NCBI GenBank assembly: GCA_029547205.1
Contig: JAKPPT010000068.1
Coordinates: forward strand, 105,922 to 169,921
Direction of reading: 5' to 3'
Length of the DNA: 64,000 nucleotides
Source of the DNA: Spirochaetota bacterium
GTDB taxonomy: Bacteria; Spirochaetota; Spirochaetia; Treponematales; UBA12059
Of the stretch, positions 9,318 through 19,103 are shown piece after piece; positions within the stretch are counted from its first letter, which is position 1; each line of letters begins with the position of its first letter. The position numbers and the translations under genes are program-made. The notes below the pieces were generated by a model. It saw only the letters and a list, made by a program, of their open reading frames with translations, searched no databases and was not told the DNA's origin.

Positions 9318-9854
9318 TCAGCTATTCATCTGGTCCATGTATCCCGGCCTTAAAACCTTATATTCACCGGTATCGGTATTGAGGTCATAAATACTAAAAT
9401 TAGTTTTAATATCAAAACCCTCATGTCTTACTGCAAAATTCAATGATGCTGAGCCTTCAACGCCTGATTCAATCCTATGAAACACGTTACAGGGCCAGAC
9501 AAGCATAGCAGGACCATCATAGATAAGTTCTCCATTGTGTATAATCCTATCTGGCTCTACAATGAACTGCTCCACCCTGCCATACTCTTTTGTATAAATA
9601 TCTACGATGCGTTTACCATGTAACACCATGAGATTATCTTCCTGATGAGTGTGCACATACCATGGCCGCTCAACTCCCATAACAGAACCCGGTGAAAGTG
9701 CATTGCTCACATGAATGACCCTATCAATGCCGTCGATCCGGGGCAAAAACTCCATTGGCATGATATCAAAGGAAACACCTTTAGTGCGCCGGAATGGTTT
9801 GAGTGCGATTATCCTATAAAAGCGAGGAACTTCTTTAACAATATAATTTTCCAT
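9318..9854 (-). CDS. Cupin-like protein
   Basis: This 178-residue protein starts at 9854 (MENYIVKEV), with GGGGGT just upstream; the longer frame adds 14 residues and has no ribosome site. A cupin-type metal site is suggested by PWYVHTHQEDNLMVLHG (two His and a Glu) and the later His in CNVFHRIESG. No particular enzyme is recognised. It lies between the GH42 gene and a lipoprotein gene on the same strand. Confidence 0.65.
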   Translation of the reverse strand: MENYIVKEVPRFYRIIALKPFRRTKGVSFDIMPMEFLPRIDGIDRVIHVSNALSPGSVMGVERPWYVHTHQEDNLMVLHGKRIVDIYTKEYGRVEQFIVEPDRIIHNGELIYDGPAMLVWPCNVFHRIESGVEGSASLNFAVRHEGFDIKTNFSIYDLNTDTGEYKVLRPGYMDQMNS

Positions 9855-9911
9855 GGTCACCCCCACATCTTGCATTAAAATTGCTTTACAATTCACTGTA
9901 AAACTGAATAA

Positions 9912-10547
9912 TCATTCTATAATTATCTGAAACGGCTCATCCCCAAAAAGAACGGTGAGCGGCAATTCCAGTACAGCAAAATCCGGGTATGCAATGAGAG
10001 TTGCATTAAACTGCAGATCATTTCGAGTTATCGTAACCATGCTGGGGTTTGCCAGAACAGTTTTACTGATGTATAAACGGTATTTAAAACTGGAAAATAT
10101 CATCAACATCATTTCATAACTATCGCTAGCATAATCTAACTCAGTTGGCGTTACTGAGAGTATAACTTTATTGCCTCGCTTTGTTGGAAATAAAAAACTA
10201 TTATCACCTATTCCAAACTGTGCTGCATCATTTGCAGAATACTCTAACGTTATGGACGTACCATATTCCTGTTCTGTGTCAATTGTTTCGATACTTTTGA
10301 TATAGTTTTTTGGAATATCATCATCGATTGAATCTATCGGAAAATCATCCATACTTACACCTGCACCAAAGCTATCCGAAAGAATGAATAAAGATTTTTG
10401 AATAGCTAACCGGGTGTTGGTACAAATTACATTCCCATTCATACTGATATGCTGTGTAACTTCCAGACATGATGTTACGATAAGAACAAAAGAGCACACT
10501 AGCATGATGATTACTAAGCTACCAGAATTCTTTTTTTGTTTTCTCAT
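9912..10547 (-). CDS. Hypothetical lipoprotein
   Basis: This 211-residue protein has a lysine-rich start, a hydrophobic stretch and the lipobox IVTSC (about 23-27), so it should be a lipoprotein. The mature part has no motif I recognise and resembles small spirochaetal lipoproteins of beta-rich type. AAGGAG lies 6 bases before the ATG. Confidence 0.7.
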   Translation of the reverse strand: MRKQKKNSGSLVIIMLVCSFVLIVTSCLEVTQHISMNGNVICTNTRLAIQKSLFILSDSFGAGVSMDDFPIDSIDDDIPKNYIKSIETIDTEQEYGTSITLEYSANDAAQFGIGDNSFLFPTKRGNKVILSVTPTELDYASDSYEMMLMIFSSFKYRLYISKTVLANPSMVTITRNDLQFNATLIAYPDFAVLELPLTVLFGDEPFQIIIE

Positions 10548-10709
10548 TTATTTCTCCTTGTTCGATAGTGCTACAAGAATTGTAATCGATTTTTGGATGT
10601 TTGCAAGTAAAGCGAGCGCGAATAATGCAATACAACCATAGATAAATTTTTTCTAAACATGCGTTATAATTATTAAAAGAACTCACCCTTATATGAAGGA
10701 GTAAATAGC

Positions 10710-11945
10710 ATGCGGTATCAGTTTATTAAGCACTGTGTATTTTTAATTTTAGTTTTTGTATGCTCCTATACGATAATCGCACAGGACACCGACACCACAA
10801 CTGAAGATTTTGAACCAGCATATTATAGAGATTACCAGTTTCTTATTGGTGGCTGGGGAGATGTTCAAAATGCCGTAACCAATAGTAGAACACTCAGTAA
10901 AATGCTCTTTGATGCCTACTATCGCCTTGCAGCACCTGCTATTACAAATATGTTTTTACGAGAAAGCATCGGTGCTCTCTGGTCGTTTTCGGTTACCTGG
11001 CTCTCCAGTATGGCACCACATGAGCTGGGTCACTTTTTTAGAGCTAATGAAGTCAATGCAACATTCTGGATAGAAGGATTAGGCTTTCCCGGTCCTGTTG
11101 GGCACATTGTTTTTCCCGCTACAAAAACAAAAGAAGACGAGCTTGCATTTGTCACTGGTGGTATTGAAGTTAATACACTCTACGCAATGAATGTTCAAAA
11201 AGACTGGTATCGATACAATGGGCTTTTTAATGATGAAATTTTTGTAACACTTTTTCATAGAATTATTTTTCCTGCTTATGCTTTTTTTGTCGATCCAGCA
11301 GTACCTGCTAACTGGCGTGATGCAAATGGCAATGATATTGCTCTTGGAGATGTTGCTAGCGTAGCCAGGCTTGTCTTTGAACGGCAGAATAAACCTGTTT
11401 TGCTTACTGACGGATCAGTCAATCCAGAACTTGTTACCTATTACAATGCTACAAAATGGGTGTCATTGCTGGTTAATCTCCTCGATCTTAATACATACTA
11501 TGAAGCTGCTGCCCTGTTTTCAGGAGAAACGAATGGCAAAAACGCCCCTTGGCTTTTTGGAAATAGCACATGGGGCTATTCGTACGGACTCTTTACTACA
11601 GTTGCTCAGTTAGGAACCGAAATATATTTTTATAATTATGCTGCACTTAATCGACATTCTGTAAATATTTATTTACGGTACGGATTTCCCCTTAAAAATA
11701 TGGGAATAGGTCTGACACTTTTTGATCTTGTCAAGTTTAGCTTCCTATCACTCGATATGTCGATACATCTCTGGACACAGGAGTACTGCGATTTTGGTGG
11801 AGCCGTGGAAGGGACACTCTATATACCTCTTACCAAACGGTGGTCACTCTGTATGCTGGGGAGATGGAAGACTTTGGGGTATATGCTTGGGCTTCCTATT
11901 AAGGAAGGCTTTAGCGCTATGGCTGGCATATTGTATAATTGGTAA
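10710..11945 (+). CDS. Exported protein with HELGH (HExxH) motif, possible zinc metallopeptidase
   Basis: This 411-residue protein has a signal peptide (about 1-24, ending SYTIIAQ). The sequence APHELGHFF places H104, E105 and H108 in an HExxH zinc-protease arrangement inside a hydrophobic stretch. The rest is rich in aromatic residues with alternating patterns and ends in YNW, which suggests beta strands and possibly an outer-membrane location. I do not recognise the family. A site such as HExxH can occur by chance, but the surrounding hydrophobic helix and the flanking Ala-Pro and Gly are typical of membrane-type metallopeptidases. AAGGAG precedes the ATG and a terminator follows. Confidence 0.65.
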   Translation: MRYQFIKHCVFLILVFVCSYTIIAQDTDTTTEDFEPAYYRDYQFLIGGWGDVQNAVTNSRTLSKMLFDAYYRLAAPAITNMFLRESIGALWSFSVTWLSSMAPHELGHFFRANEVNATFWIEGLGFPGPVGHIVFPATKTKEDELAFVTGGIEVNTLYAMNVQKDWYRYNGLFNDEIFVTLFHRIIFPAYAFFVDPAVPANWRDANGNDIALGDVASVARLVFERQNKPVLLTDGSVNPELVTYYNATKWVSLLVNLLDLNTYYEAAALFSGETNGKNAPWLFGNSTWGYSYGLFTTVAQLGTEIYFYNYAALNRHSVNIYLRYGFPLKNMGIGLTLFDLVKFSFLSLDMSIHLWTQEYCDFGGAVEGTLYIPLTKRWSLCMLGRWKTLGYMLGLPIKEGFSAMAGILYNW

Positions 11946-11952
11946 TAAATAA

Positions 11953-11988
11953 AAACCGCAGAGCAATTCCAGTTGGGCTCTGCGGTTT
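11953..11988. terminator. Bidirectional terminator between convergent genes
   Basis: A perfect 12-bp stem (AAACCGCAGAGC at 11953-11964 pairing with GCTCTGCGGTTT at 11977-11988) with a 12-base loop lies between the 3' ends of the HELGH gene and hutU. A-rich and T-rich flanks let it serve both strands. Confidence 0.85.
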
Positions 11989-12009
11989 ATTGTTTAACAC
12001 ATTCAAATA

Positions 12010-14022
12010 TTATTTTACAACCTTTTCAATAATGCTTTCATCAACAAAGTAGGGAAGCGTAACATGTCCTAAATCACTATGCTCGGTGTTGTATTCCGCA
12101 CAAACTTCAATTGCATGCTCATTTCGTGCCCATGCTCGACGAGCAACTCCACCCATTACATCCCAGGGCATTGCCATTTTGATGATGGTATCAACTCGTT
12201 CTGAGCCATCAAGCACTAAGCCGAACCCACCGTTGATACTCTTACCGATGCCCACTCCGCCTCCATTGTGAAGCGCTATGAGGCTCATACCACGAGCCGC
12301 ATCGCCTGCATAATTCTGAACAGCCATATCTGCCATTATATTTGATCCATCTTTTATATTACTGGTTTCTCGGAAAGGACTATCGGTACCACCACAGTCA
12401 TGGTGATCTCGTCCAAGCATGATTGGACCAACTTCTCCATTGCGCACCATTTCATTAAACTTTAGCGCGATGCGTGTCCTTCCGAGTGCATCTTGATACA
12501 AAATCCGTGCCTTTGTACCTACAACAAGCTTATTCTTTTCTGCATCGCGTATCCACGCCCAATTGTCCCTATCCTGTCCCCGTCGGTTTGGATCGATGCA
12601 ATCCATTGCAGCTTTATCAGTTTTCCTGAGATCCTCATCTTTACCGGAAAGACACACCCACCTGAACGGACCATATCCGTAATCAAAGAGCTCTGGACCA
12701 AGAATATCTTCAACATAGCTTGGGAAGATAAAACCGTCTTTTTCATCAACCCCATTCCGTGATACTTCTTTAACACCAGCATCAAATACTGCTTTTAAGA
12801 ACGAATTCCCATAATCAAAAAAGTATGTGCCTTTTGCTGTGAGGCGCTTAATAACTTCAAAATGTTTTCTGAGGCTCCTGTCCACAAGTGTTCTAAACTT
12901 ATCAGGCTGTTCTTTAAGCATTCTCGTTCGTTCTTCAAAACTGATGCCCTGAGGACAGTAACCACCTTCATACGCAGCATGGCAGCTTGTTTGATCCGAT
13001 AACAGATCAAGCTCAATATTGTTTTTATCAATGTACTCAAGTAAATCGACGATATTGCCATAGTATGCTACCGCAATGGGCTCTCCAGCTTTTTTTGCCG
13101 CAAGCGCACGCGCAACTGCACCCTCGAGTGTTTCCTCAACACATGATACCCAACCCTGTGTATACCGTGTTTCTATTCTGCTTTTATCAACTTCTGCAAT
13201 GATGCATGCAGCGCCAGCGATTATTGCAGCCTTGCCTTGCGCACCAGACATGCCTCCCAGTCCACTCGAAACAAACAATTTGCCTTTAAGATCGCTGTCT
13301 TGAGGAACACCCAACTTCAAGCGACCAGCATTGAGGAGTGTATTAAACGTTCCATGTACAATACCCTGTGGCCCAATATACATCCATCCGCCTGCTGTCA
13401 TTTGTCCATAATTTGCAACACCAAGAGCTGCAGCATGGTTAAAATCTTTTAAGTTATCAAACATTCCTATCATGAGCCCATTGGTAATAATAACTCGTGG
13501 TGCGAGCTCATGGCTCTTGAAAAGCCCCAGCGGATGTCCGCTTTCAATGACCAGCGTTGTTGAATGATCGAGTACTTCGAGATATTTTTTTATTAGCTGA
13601 TACTGCATCCAGTTCTGACAGACCTGGCCGGTTTCACCATAGGTAACAAGCTCATATGGATACAGCGCAATATCAAAATCGAGATTATTATCTATCATTA
13701 CCTGAAAAGCTTTTCCTTCAATACATTTTCCTTTATATTGATCTATTGGCTTTCCATAAATCTTCCCGGCAGGCCGGAATCGATACCCATAAATCCGTCC
13801 TCGTGTTCGAAGTTCCTCAAGGAATTCTTCAGCAAGTGCATCATGGAACTGTTCAGGGATATACCGTAAAGCATTTTTAAGCGCAAGCTTTTCATGTTCA
13901 CGTGTTAAGTTTGCTTCACGTTTAGGTGCACGCCTGATGCCTTCTACAAATGCAGGATATTCAGGCAGTTTATCAAAATCCAGCTTTATTTGCATTGCAT
14001 TTTTTATTGTCGTATTATTCAT
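12010..14022 (-). CDS. hutU: Urocanate hydratase
   Basis: This 670-residue enzyme performs the second step of histidine degradation, urocanate to imidazolonepropionate, using tightly bound NAD+. Family motifs include GKIYGKPIDQYKGKCIEGKA, YGETGQVCQNWMQY, SGLGGMSGAQGKAA and GRDHHDCGGTDSPFRET with the catalytic-loop Cys. It is longer than the roughly 555-residue Pseudomonas form, matching the long version found in some anaerobes. It lies 17 bases downstream of hutH on the same strand, so they form an operon. hutI and later steps are not in the window. Confidence 0.95.
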   Translation of the reverse strand: MNNTTIKNAMQIKLDFDKLPEYPAFVEGIRRAPKREANLTREHEKLALKNALRYIPEQFHDALAEEFLEELRTRGRIYGYRFRPAGKIYGKPIDQYKGKCIEGKAFQVMIDNNLDFDIALYPYELVTYGETGQVCQNWMQYQLIKKYLEVLDHSTTLVIESGHPLGLFKSHELAPRVIITNGLMIGMFDNLKDFNHAAALGVANYGQMTAGGWMYIGPQGIVHGTFNTLLNAGRLKLGVPQDSDLKGKLFVSSGLGGMSGAQGKAAIIAGAACIIAEVDKSRIETRYTQGWVSCVEETLEGAVARALAAKKAGEPIAVAYYGNIVDLLEYIDKNNIELDLLSDQTSCHAAYEGGYCPQGISFEERTRMLKEQPDKFRTLVDRSLRKHFEVIKRLTAKGTYFFDYGNSFLKAVFDAGVKEVSRNGVDEKDGFIFPSYVEDILGPELFDYGYGPFRWVCLSGKDEDLRKTDKAAMDCIDPNRRGQDRDNWAWIRDAEKNKLVVGTKARILYQDALGRTRIALKFNEMVRNGEVGPIMLGRDHHDCGGTDSPFRETSNIKDGSNIMADMAVQNYAGDAARGMSLIALHNGGGVGIGKSINGGFGLVLDGSERVDTIIKMAMPWDVMGGVARRAWARNEHAIEVCAEYNTEHSDLGHVTLPYFVDESIIEKVVK

Positions 14023-14039
14023 AGCACCTCCTCTATCGT

Positions 14040-15620
14040 TTATAGTATTTCCAGAGTCTGTTCAGCTGCACGTAACACAGCACCATCAGCTATCAATCGT
14101 CTTACCTTTTCGATATCTTCATACATTATTCTATCTTTATCAACCATTGGAACTGCAGACCTAACAAGTCCATACACAGCGGCAGCAGGTGCAGAGAGTA
14201 CCGATTGAGGTGACTTACCCAGTCCCTCTGATTCCGTTCTGAGATCTACTGCTTGGAGCGCAGAGAGGAGCTCTATCGCCAGAACATTTTGCGCATTTTC
14301 CAGTATCGTACGAGCCTTGCGTGCTGCTATTGTACCCATTGAAACATGATCTTCCTGGTTTGCGCTTGAAGGTATTGAATCAACCGATGCAGGATGAGCG
14401 AGAACCTTATTTTCTGAAACGAGTGAAGCTGCTGTATACTGCATTATCATAAAGCCAGAATTGACACCACCGTCTTTAACGAGGAATGGAGGCAACTTGT
14501 TTGAAAGCGCGGGATTGACAAGACGCTCAATTCTGCGTTCTGAAACATTGGCAAGTTCAGAAAGAGCTATACCGAGGAAATCCATAGCAAGAGCTACAGG
14601 CTGGCCATGGAAGTTTCCTCCAGAAAGTATGTCGCCTCCCGAAGGATCATTTTCATTAACAAATATTAACGGATTATCAGTAACTGCATTCAACTCACGA
14701 TTTATTACATCAAGGACATATCCCACTGCATCTCGACTTGCACCGTGGATTTGCGGAATACACCGCAGGACATATGCGTCCTGTACACGCTCCTCACCCT
14801 GTCGTGTAACGAGTCGGGAACCTTTAAGGAGTTCCCGCATATGTTCTGCGCATTCAATCTGCCCTTTCTGACCTCGTGCGCGGTGAATTCGTTCGTCAAA
14901 AGCATCGGTTATGCCTTTAAGAGCCTGCACAGTCAATGCTGCAATAACATCGGCTGTCAACATAAGTTTTCGCGCATCAAACACAGCAAGTGCGCCAATA
15001 CCAGTCATGCATTGTGTACCATTGATAAGCGCAAGTCCTTCTTTAGCAGTGAGCACAACAGGTTTTATATCAGCGAGCTTAAGTGCTTCTTCTGCCGGCA
15101 TACGTTTTCCAGCATAGTACACCTCACCCATACCACAGAGTGCTATCGCTATGTGACTCAACGGCGCGAGGTCTCCCGAAGCACCGAGTGAACCCTTTTC
15201 AGGGACAACAGGCGTGATTCCTCTGTTAAGGAAATTTATCAGTGCATTGACCGTTTCACAGCGAATTCCTGAATTACCAACAGCGAGCGCATTTACCCTA
15301 AGAAGCATCATTGCACGAACTACTTCTTCCGGAAGAGGATTCCCAACTCCCACAGCATGGCTCATTACCAGATTTTTCTGCAATAAAGTATTATTTTCTT
15401 TTGAAATTACAACATCGCTGAATTTTCCAAAACCTGTTGTAATTCCGTATCTAATAAGTGATTCATCAACACAACGGTCTACGATACTTCTGGACTGTTC
15501 GATACGTTTAATTGCTGCTTCTGACAATGCAACACTTCTCCCGTACCGGGCAGTAGTTACGACATCTTTAATTGTTAAATTCTGTCCTGTGATTTCAAGT
15601 GTTTCCATATTTGAACCCAT
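14040..15620 (-). CDS. hutH: Histidine ammonia-lyase
   Basis: This 526-residue enzyme converts histidine to urocanate and ammonia. The Ala-Ser-Gly triplet that forms the MIO cofactor is at 147-149 within GSLGASGDLAPLSH, and RYGITTGFG (58-66) carries the conserved active-site Tyr. The ATG at 15620 has AAGGAG upstream at good spacing and so is preferred over an ATG four codons later. Together with hutU it supplies a histidine-fermentation entry. Confidence 0.96.
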   Translation of the reverse strand: MGSNMETLEITGQNLTIKDVVTTARYGRSVALSEAAIKRIEQSRSIVDRCVDESLIRYGITTGFGKFSDVVISKENNTLLQKNLVMSHAVGVGNPLPEEVVRAMMLLRVNALAVGNSGIRCETVNALINFLNRGITPVVPEKGSLGASGDLAPLSHIAIALCGMGEVYYAGKRMPAEEALKLADIKPVVLTAKEGLALINGTQCMTGIGALAVFDARKLMLTADVIAALTVQALKGITDAFDERIHRARGQKGQIECAEHMRELLKGSRLVTRQGEERVQDAYVLRCIPQIHGASRDAVGYVLDVINRELNAVTDNPLIFVNENDPSGGDILSGGNFHGQPVALAMDFLGIALSELANVSERRIERLVNPALSNKLPPFLVKDGGVNSGFMIMQYTAASLVSENKVLAHPASVDSIPSSANQEDHVSMGTIAARKARTILENAQNVLAIELLSALQAVDLRTESEGLGKSPQSVLSAPAAAVYGLVRSAVPMVDKDRIMYEDIEKVRRLIADGAVLRAAEQTLEIL

Positions 15621-15645
15621 ATGTTCTCCTTAACTCATGGTAGTT

Positions 15646-16278
15646 TTATAAACCTAAAAAACTAATAACAGCACGCCAGAATTCTCCTGACTCAAGTCTA
15701 CCCTCAAGCAACGCTTTGATGAGCGCTTTGATAGTATCGGGAAATGCTTTCCAATAGTTATCTTTCCAGTTAGCCATCCAGTCCCAGAGTTCTTTTTGTT
15801 TTGATGGAGGCATAGCACCTGTAGAATATTCCACAAAATCTCGTACCATACTCAACATTGCTTCAGGAGGCAGACCTGTTTTCTGAGCATCATAATCGAC
15901 AACACCTTGTGAAACAGTGTTTGTATCTCCACCCTGTTTCAGTTCAGCTTCTGCCTGTCCAACATAATGATCGAGAAGTACCGATAATTCCTCATCAGTG
16001 ATATCGGGTGCATTTTTTCTAATAATTTCTTCTACATAGTTGCGTACAGTTTCTCTGATTGATTCTAAACTTTCAGAAAGGCTTTGATTGATGCTTGCTG
16101 ACATTCGTTCTGCCATGGCTCCCGGGTTAAACCCGCCTAGTGCAGCGAACCTTGTTGCATCCTGCTTCCTTCGCTCGAGAGCTTTGCCAATTACTTCAAG
16201 TTCAGCATCATCGGCCTCATTGAGAATATAATGAAGAATTGTTTCAAGCGATTTTCGGCTCACAGACAGTTTCCACAC
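15646..16278 (-). CDS. Conserved-looking hypothetical protein upstream of hutH
   Basis: This 210-residue soluble protein has no signal peptide. It is mostly alpha-helical, with an acidic central part (APDITDEELSVLLDHYVGQAEAEL) and a Trp-rich C-terminal part (KELWDWMANWKDNYWK). The predicted start is GTG at 16278 without a clear ribosome site, so the true start may be internal. It ends 25 bases before hutH, in the same direction, and may belong to the hut operon. I do not recognise the family. Confidence 0.6.
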   Translation of the reverse strand: MWKLSVSRKSLETILHYILNEADDAELEVIGKALERRKQDATRFAALGGFNPGAMAERMSASINQSLSESLESIRETVRNYVEEIIRKNAPDITDEELSVLLDHYVGQAEAELKQGGDTNTVSQGVVDYDAQKTGLPPEAMLSMVRDFVEYSTGAMPPSKQKELWDWMANWKDNYWKAFPDTIKALIKALLEGRLESGEFWRAVISFLGL

Positions 16279-16615
16279 AACGAGTCAGGCTTGTAAGCTG
16301 CTTGCAAGCATTCTATAGCAACAGCTATGAGCAGTTTTAATGAGCCTGGCTTCTTTCAAATTCAAATATTGCTTCAAGGCTACCACAAAGCGGGAAATTC
16401 TACAAGGGTTTACTATTTGCAATTTTGTTTCATTTATTAAAACACAGTCTGGGGTACTAATTCACTGAGGTATGAAAATTGATGCTGGTGCCCCGAAGAT
16501 TGTGATTAAAAGTATTTCCACATGTATTGTGGTACTAACCACAGTTCCTGCTAACTACGATTGCATCCAGTCCATCTATTACCTGGTGTACTAAACCTGA
16601 GCCTCTCGCTAACAA
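16279..16615. other. Gene-free stretch between rsmA and the hut operon
   Basis: I see no coding pattern in these 337 bases. It should hold the promoter of the minus-strand hut operon. No pair of -35 and -10 boxes at normal spacing stands out, and no riboswitch was recognised. Confidence 0.4.
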
Positions 16616-17482
16616 TCAGGAATTAGGTTGATGTAAATATTCGTAGAGTGTATCAAATGTATCTACAGAGAGGTCTTCTGCACGGACATCAACTGCTATT
16701 CCAGCTCTGCTATATGCTTGTGCTATAGTTTCATCGGTAAAGCCAGTTTTTTTGAGATTATTTTTTAACATTTTTCTTCGGCTCAAAAAACATGCACGGG
16801 TAAACTGTGTAAATGCCGATTCGCCTGCATGTTTGCAAGGATTGTTACGTTTTGTCATTAATACCACAGAGCTTTTTACCCGCGGCTGTGGCCAAAAATA
16901 CTCAGCCAGTAAATCCATGATTATTCTTGAAGTATAGAGTGATGCACAGAGCACAGAAAATGCAGAATAATTCTTAGACCCGGGTTGCGCACACATACGT
17001 TCTGCAGCTTCCCGCTGTACTGTGAAAACCATACTATCGGGATGCACATTATGTTCCAATAGCTCAGCAATGATTGCGCTCGCAGCATTATAAGGAAGGT
17101 TACCAAAAACACGATATGGCATTCCTTTTTCACTGAGCGCTCTATTCCAGGTTTTTAAAAAATCACCTTCATAAACCGTTATAGCCGGATAATGGTTTCT
17201 GATAAATTCTGCAAACCCATGATCAATTTCAAAAACAACCAGGTTATTGCATTGCTCTGTCGCAAGAAAAGTCAGTGAACCGAGTCCTGGACCAATTTCC
17301 CACGCATAACTGTCTTTTTCTAATTGTACTGCATCGACAATTTTTTTTCGTATTACTTCATCGAGTAAAAAATTTTGACCAAAACGTTTTTGCATTCCCC
17401 ACTCTTCACCTGCAAGAAAAGCTGATAGTTTTGTAGGAGCGGTATAGAGCTGTTTTAATTCATCATACTGCAATTGTTTCAT
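16616..17482 (-). CDS. rsmA: 16S rRNA dimethyladenosine transferase
   Basis: This 288-residue protein (KsgA family) methylates two adjacent adenosines near the 3' end of 16S rRNA. Visible motifs are FGQNFLLDE (N-terminal), EIGPGLGSLT (SAM binding) and NLPYNAAS (the NLPY catalytic motif). AGGA lies 6 bases before the ATG. Its first 20 bases overlap the 3' end of comEC, so the two are probably cotranscribed. Confidence 0.95.
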   Translation of the reverse strand: MKQLQYDELKQLYTAPTKLSAFLAGEEWGMQKRFGQNFLLDEVIRKKIVDAVQLEKDSYAWEIGPGLGSLTFLATEQCNNLVVFEIDHGFAEFIRNHYPAITVYEGDFLKTWNRALSEKGMPYRVFGNLPYNAASAIIAELLEHNVHPDSMVFTVQREAAERMCAQPGSKNYSAFSVLCASLYTSRIIMDLLAEYFWPQPRVKSSVVLMTKRNNPCKHAGESAFTQFTRACFLSRRKMLKNNLKKTGFTDETIAQAYSRAGIAVDVRAEDLSVDTFDTLYEYLHQPNS

Positions 17483-18965
17483 TATAATCCTGTGGCTTAC
17501 TCACATAGCAATCATACATATGTAATTTTTTTATCGTCATTATCCTGAAACGCCAGGCTCGATAGATTCTTAAACAATACAATACAGCTGCAATAATGAC
17601 AAGGAGGATATATACTTTCCCAATCCAGATCCCTTGAATAATTCCAATTCTTCCCCCTGCTTGTGTGAGCTCGAGCATTACGGCTTCGATTTTCTCAAGC
17701 AAGTATTGTGTAATAAACTTTAACAATGGAATAAAGCTCACAATAATACTGCCAACAATACCTCCAATTATAAGACATGTCACAAAAGGACTTACCAGTG
17801 CAGAAGTAATGGGTGAAAGTATATTTATTTTATTAAAAACAGATACACTGAGTAACACTGTGCCTATGAGCGCAGATACTCCTTGAGAAAGTGCATTTGC
17901 TGCAAATTGAGGAAACCATCGCCTGAGCATAAACACACATGTATCATTAAAGAGAATGATTCCAAGGACCGCAAGGTACGACAACTGAAATGACAGGGTA
18001 TACGGGCTTTCTGGAAACAAGCAAATAGCTGCTATAAATGAATAACTAAATACAATAATATTTTTTTGTGGTCTTCCCATACTGGAACATATTCCTGCTA
18101 TAGCAAATTGTAACACTGCGCGTACAACAGAAGGACTTGCTCCAGTAAACCATGAAAAAACTATCAATAAACAAAAACAAATAACAAACTCATGCTTTTT
18201 CCCAAAAATTGTACGAATAATAATACCTAATAATGATACTATAACTGCAACATGTTGTCCCGACAGCGCAAGAATATGAGCACACCCTGCACGAATAAAT
18301 ATTTGCACGCTCTCATTTTCAAGATCGCCTCGATAACCAGTTAATAGCGCTTTCACAAGCGGTGCAGCGTTTCCTGAGCTTTTTTCAATAGCACCCTCTA
18401 CTTTCTTGCGTAAAAAGAACCGTATCTGTTCATGAATCCCCGGTATTTTTTGCATGTATACATCTTTACTCCGCACAAAGAATATTCCCTTTTCAAAATC
18501 GGAACTCAATGGAACTTCCACCAGTGAGCCAGTCACTAATTCGGTATCCGATATCAACATGCATATACCCTGTGCTGATGCGCTACTTCCATAATCACCA
18601 TGCACCGATATCAGCCTGCCTGTCATTTTATAATAGCCTTTTGAAGTTTTACCGCTAGTGGCAATTATTTTTACAGTTATCTTTTTTACATACTGTTCAT
18701 CAAGTCCCGCTGCTAATTTTTCAGAATCATGGATTCGTATCGAGCGTACAGCAGCAAACATTCCAATACACAGAGCTACTACAATTGCAGCAGCTCTATA
18801 TCGTGCAGTATTTTTAAGCACAATACACAGCACGCAGGAAATCAGAACCCCTGCAAGAGCAAGACATGTGAAAACAATTTTATATGGTAAATACATCAAT
18901 GCTGCAGCAAGTCCAGCACAAACAAGAGAAGGACACAACAATAATTGAGCATAAGGTCGTTTCAT
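17463..18965 (-). CDS. comEC: ComEC/Rec2-family DNA-uptake channel (competence domain)
   Basis: This protein of about 500 residues has several N-terminal hydrophobic helices, a DUF4131-like soluble region (about 60-190) and a multi-helix competence domain with the hallmark HILALSGQHVAVI. The C-terminal metallo-beta-lactamase domain of full-length ComEC is absent; the protein ends in a basic cytoplasmic tail. An in-frame TTG at 18971 adds two residues, and neither start has a clear ribosome site. ComEC moves single-stranded DNA across the inner membrane, but other uptake genes are not in view. Confidence 0.88.
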   Translation of the reverse strand: MKRPYAQLLLCPSLVCAGLAAALMYLPYKIVFTCLALAGVLISCVLCIVLKNTARYRAAAIVVALCIGMFAAVRSIRIHDSEKLAAGLDEQYVKKITVKIIATSGKTSKGYYKMTGRLISVHGDYGSSASAQGICMLISDTELVTGSLVEVPLSSDFEKGIFFVRSKDVYMQKIPGIHEQIRFFLRKKVEGAIEKSSGNAAPLVKALLTGYRGDLENESVQIFIRAGCAHILALSGQHVAVIVSLLGIIIRTIFGKKHEFVICFCLLIVFSWFTGASPSVVRAVLQFAIAGICSSMGRPQKNIIVFSYSFIAAICLFPESPYTLSFQLSYLAVLGIILFNDTCVFMLRRWFPQFAANALSQGVSALIGTVLLSVSVFNKINILSPITSALVSPFVTCLIIGGIVGSIIVSFIPLLKFITQYLLEKIEAVMLELTQAGGRIGIIQGIWIGKVYILLVIIAAVLYCLRIYRAWRFRIMTIKKLHMYDCYVSKPQDYNETIAV

Positions 18966-19103
18966 ACTCAATTATATGCTTGAATCGCCACATCTGCATG
19001 CGCCATTCAAAAAGCCAGCCAGTAATGACTGACAGACATGTTTCCTGGCTCTGTATTATGGTTACGGAGAAAATAAAATTAGTAAAAATTATTTACTACC
19101 AGA

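Noticed and set aside
12571-12583. CCTGTCCCCGT in hutU
   Set aside because: Only the CTGTCCCC part matches; the residues GQDRD are probably normal for the protein.
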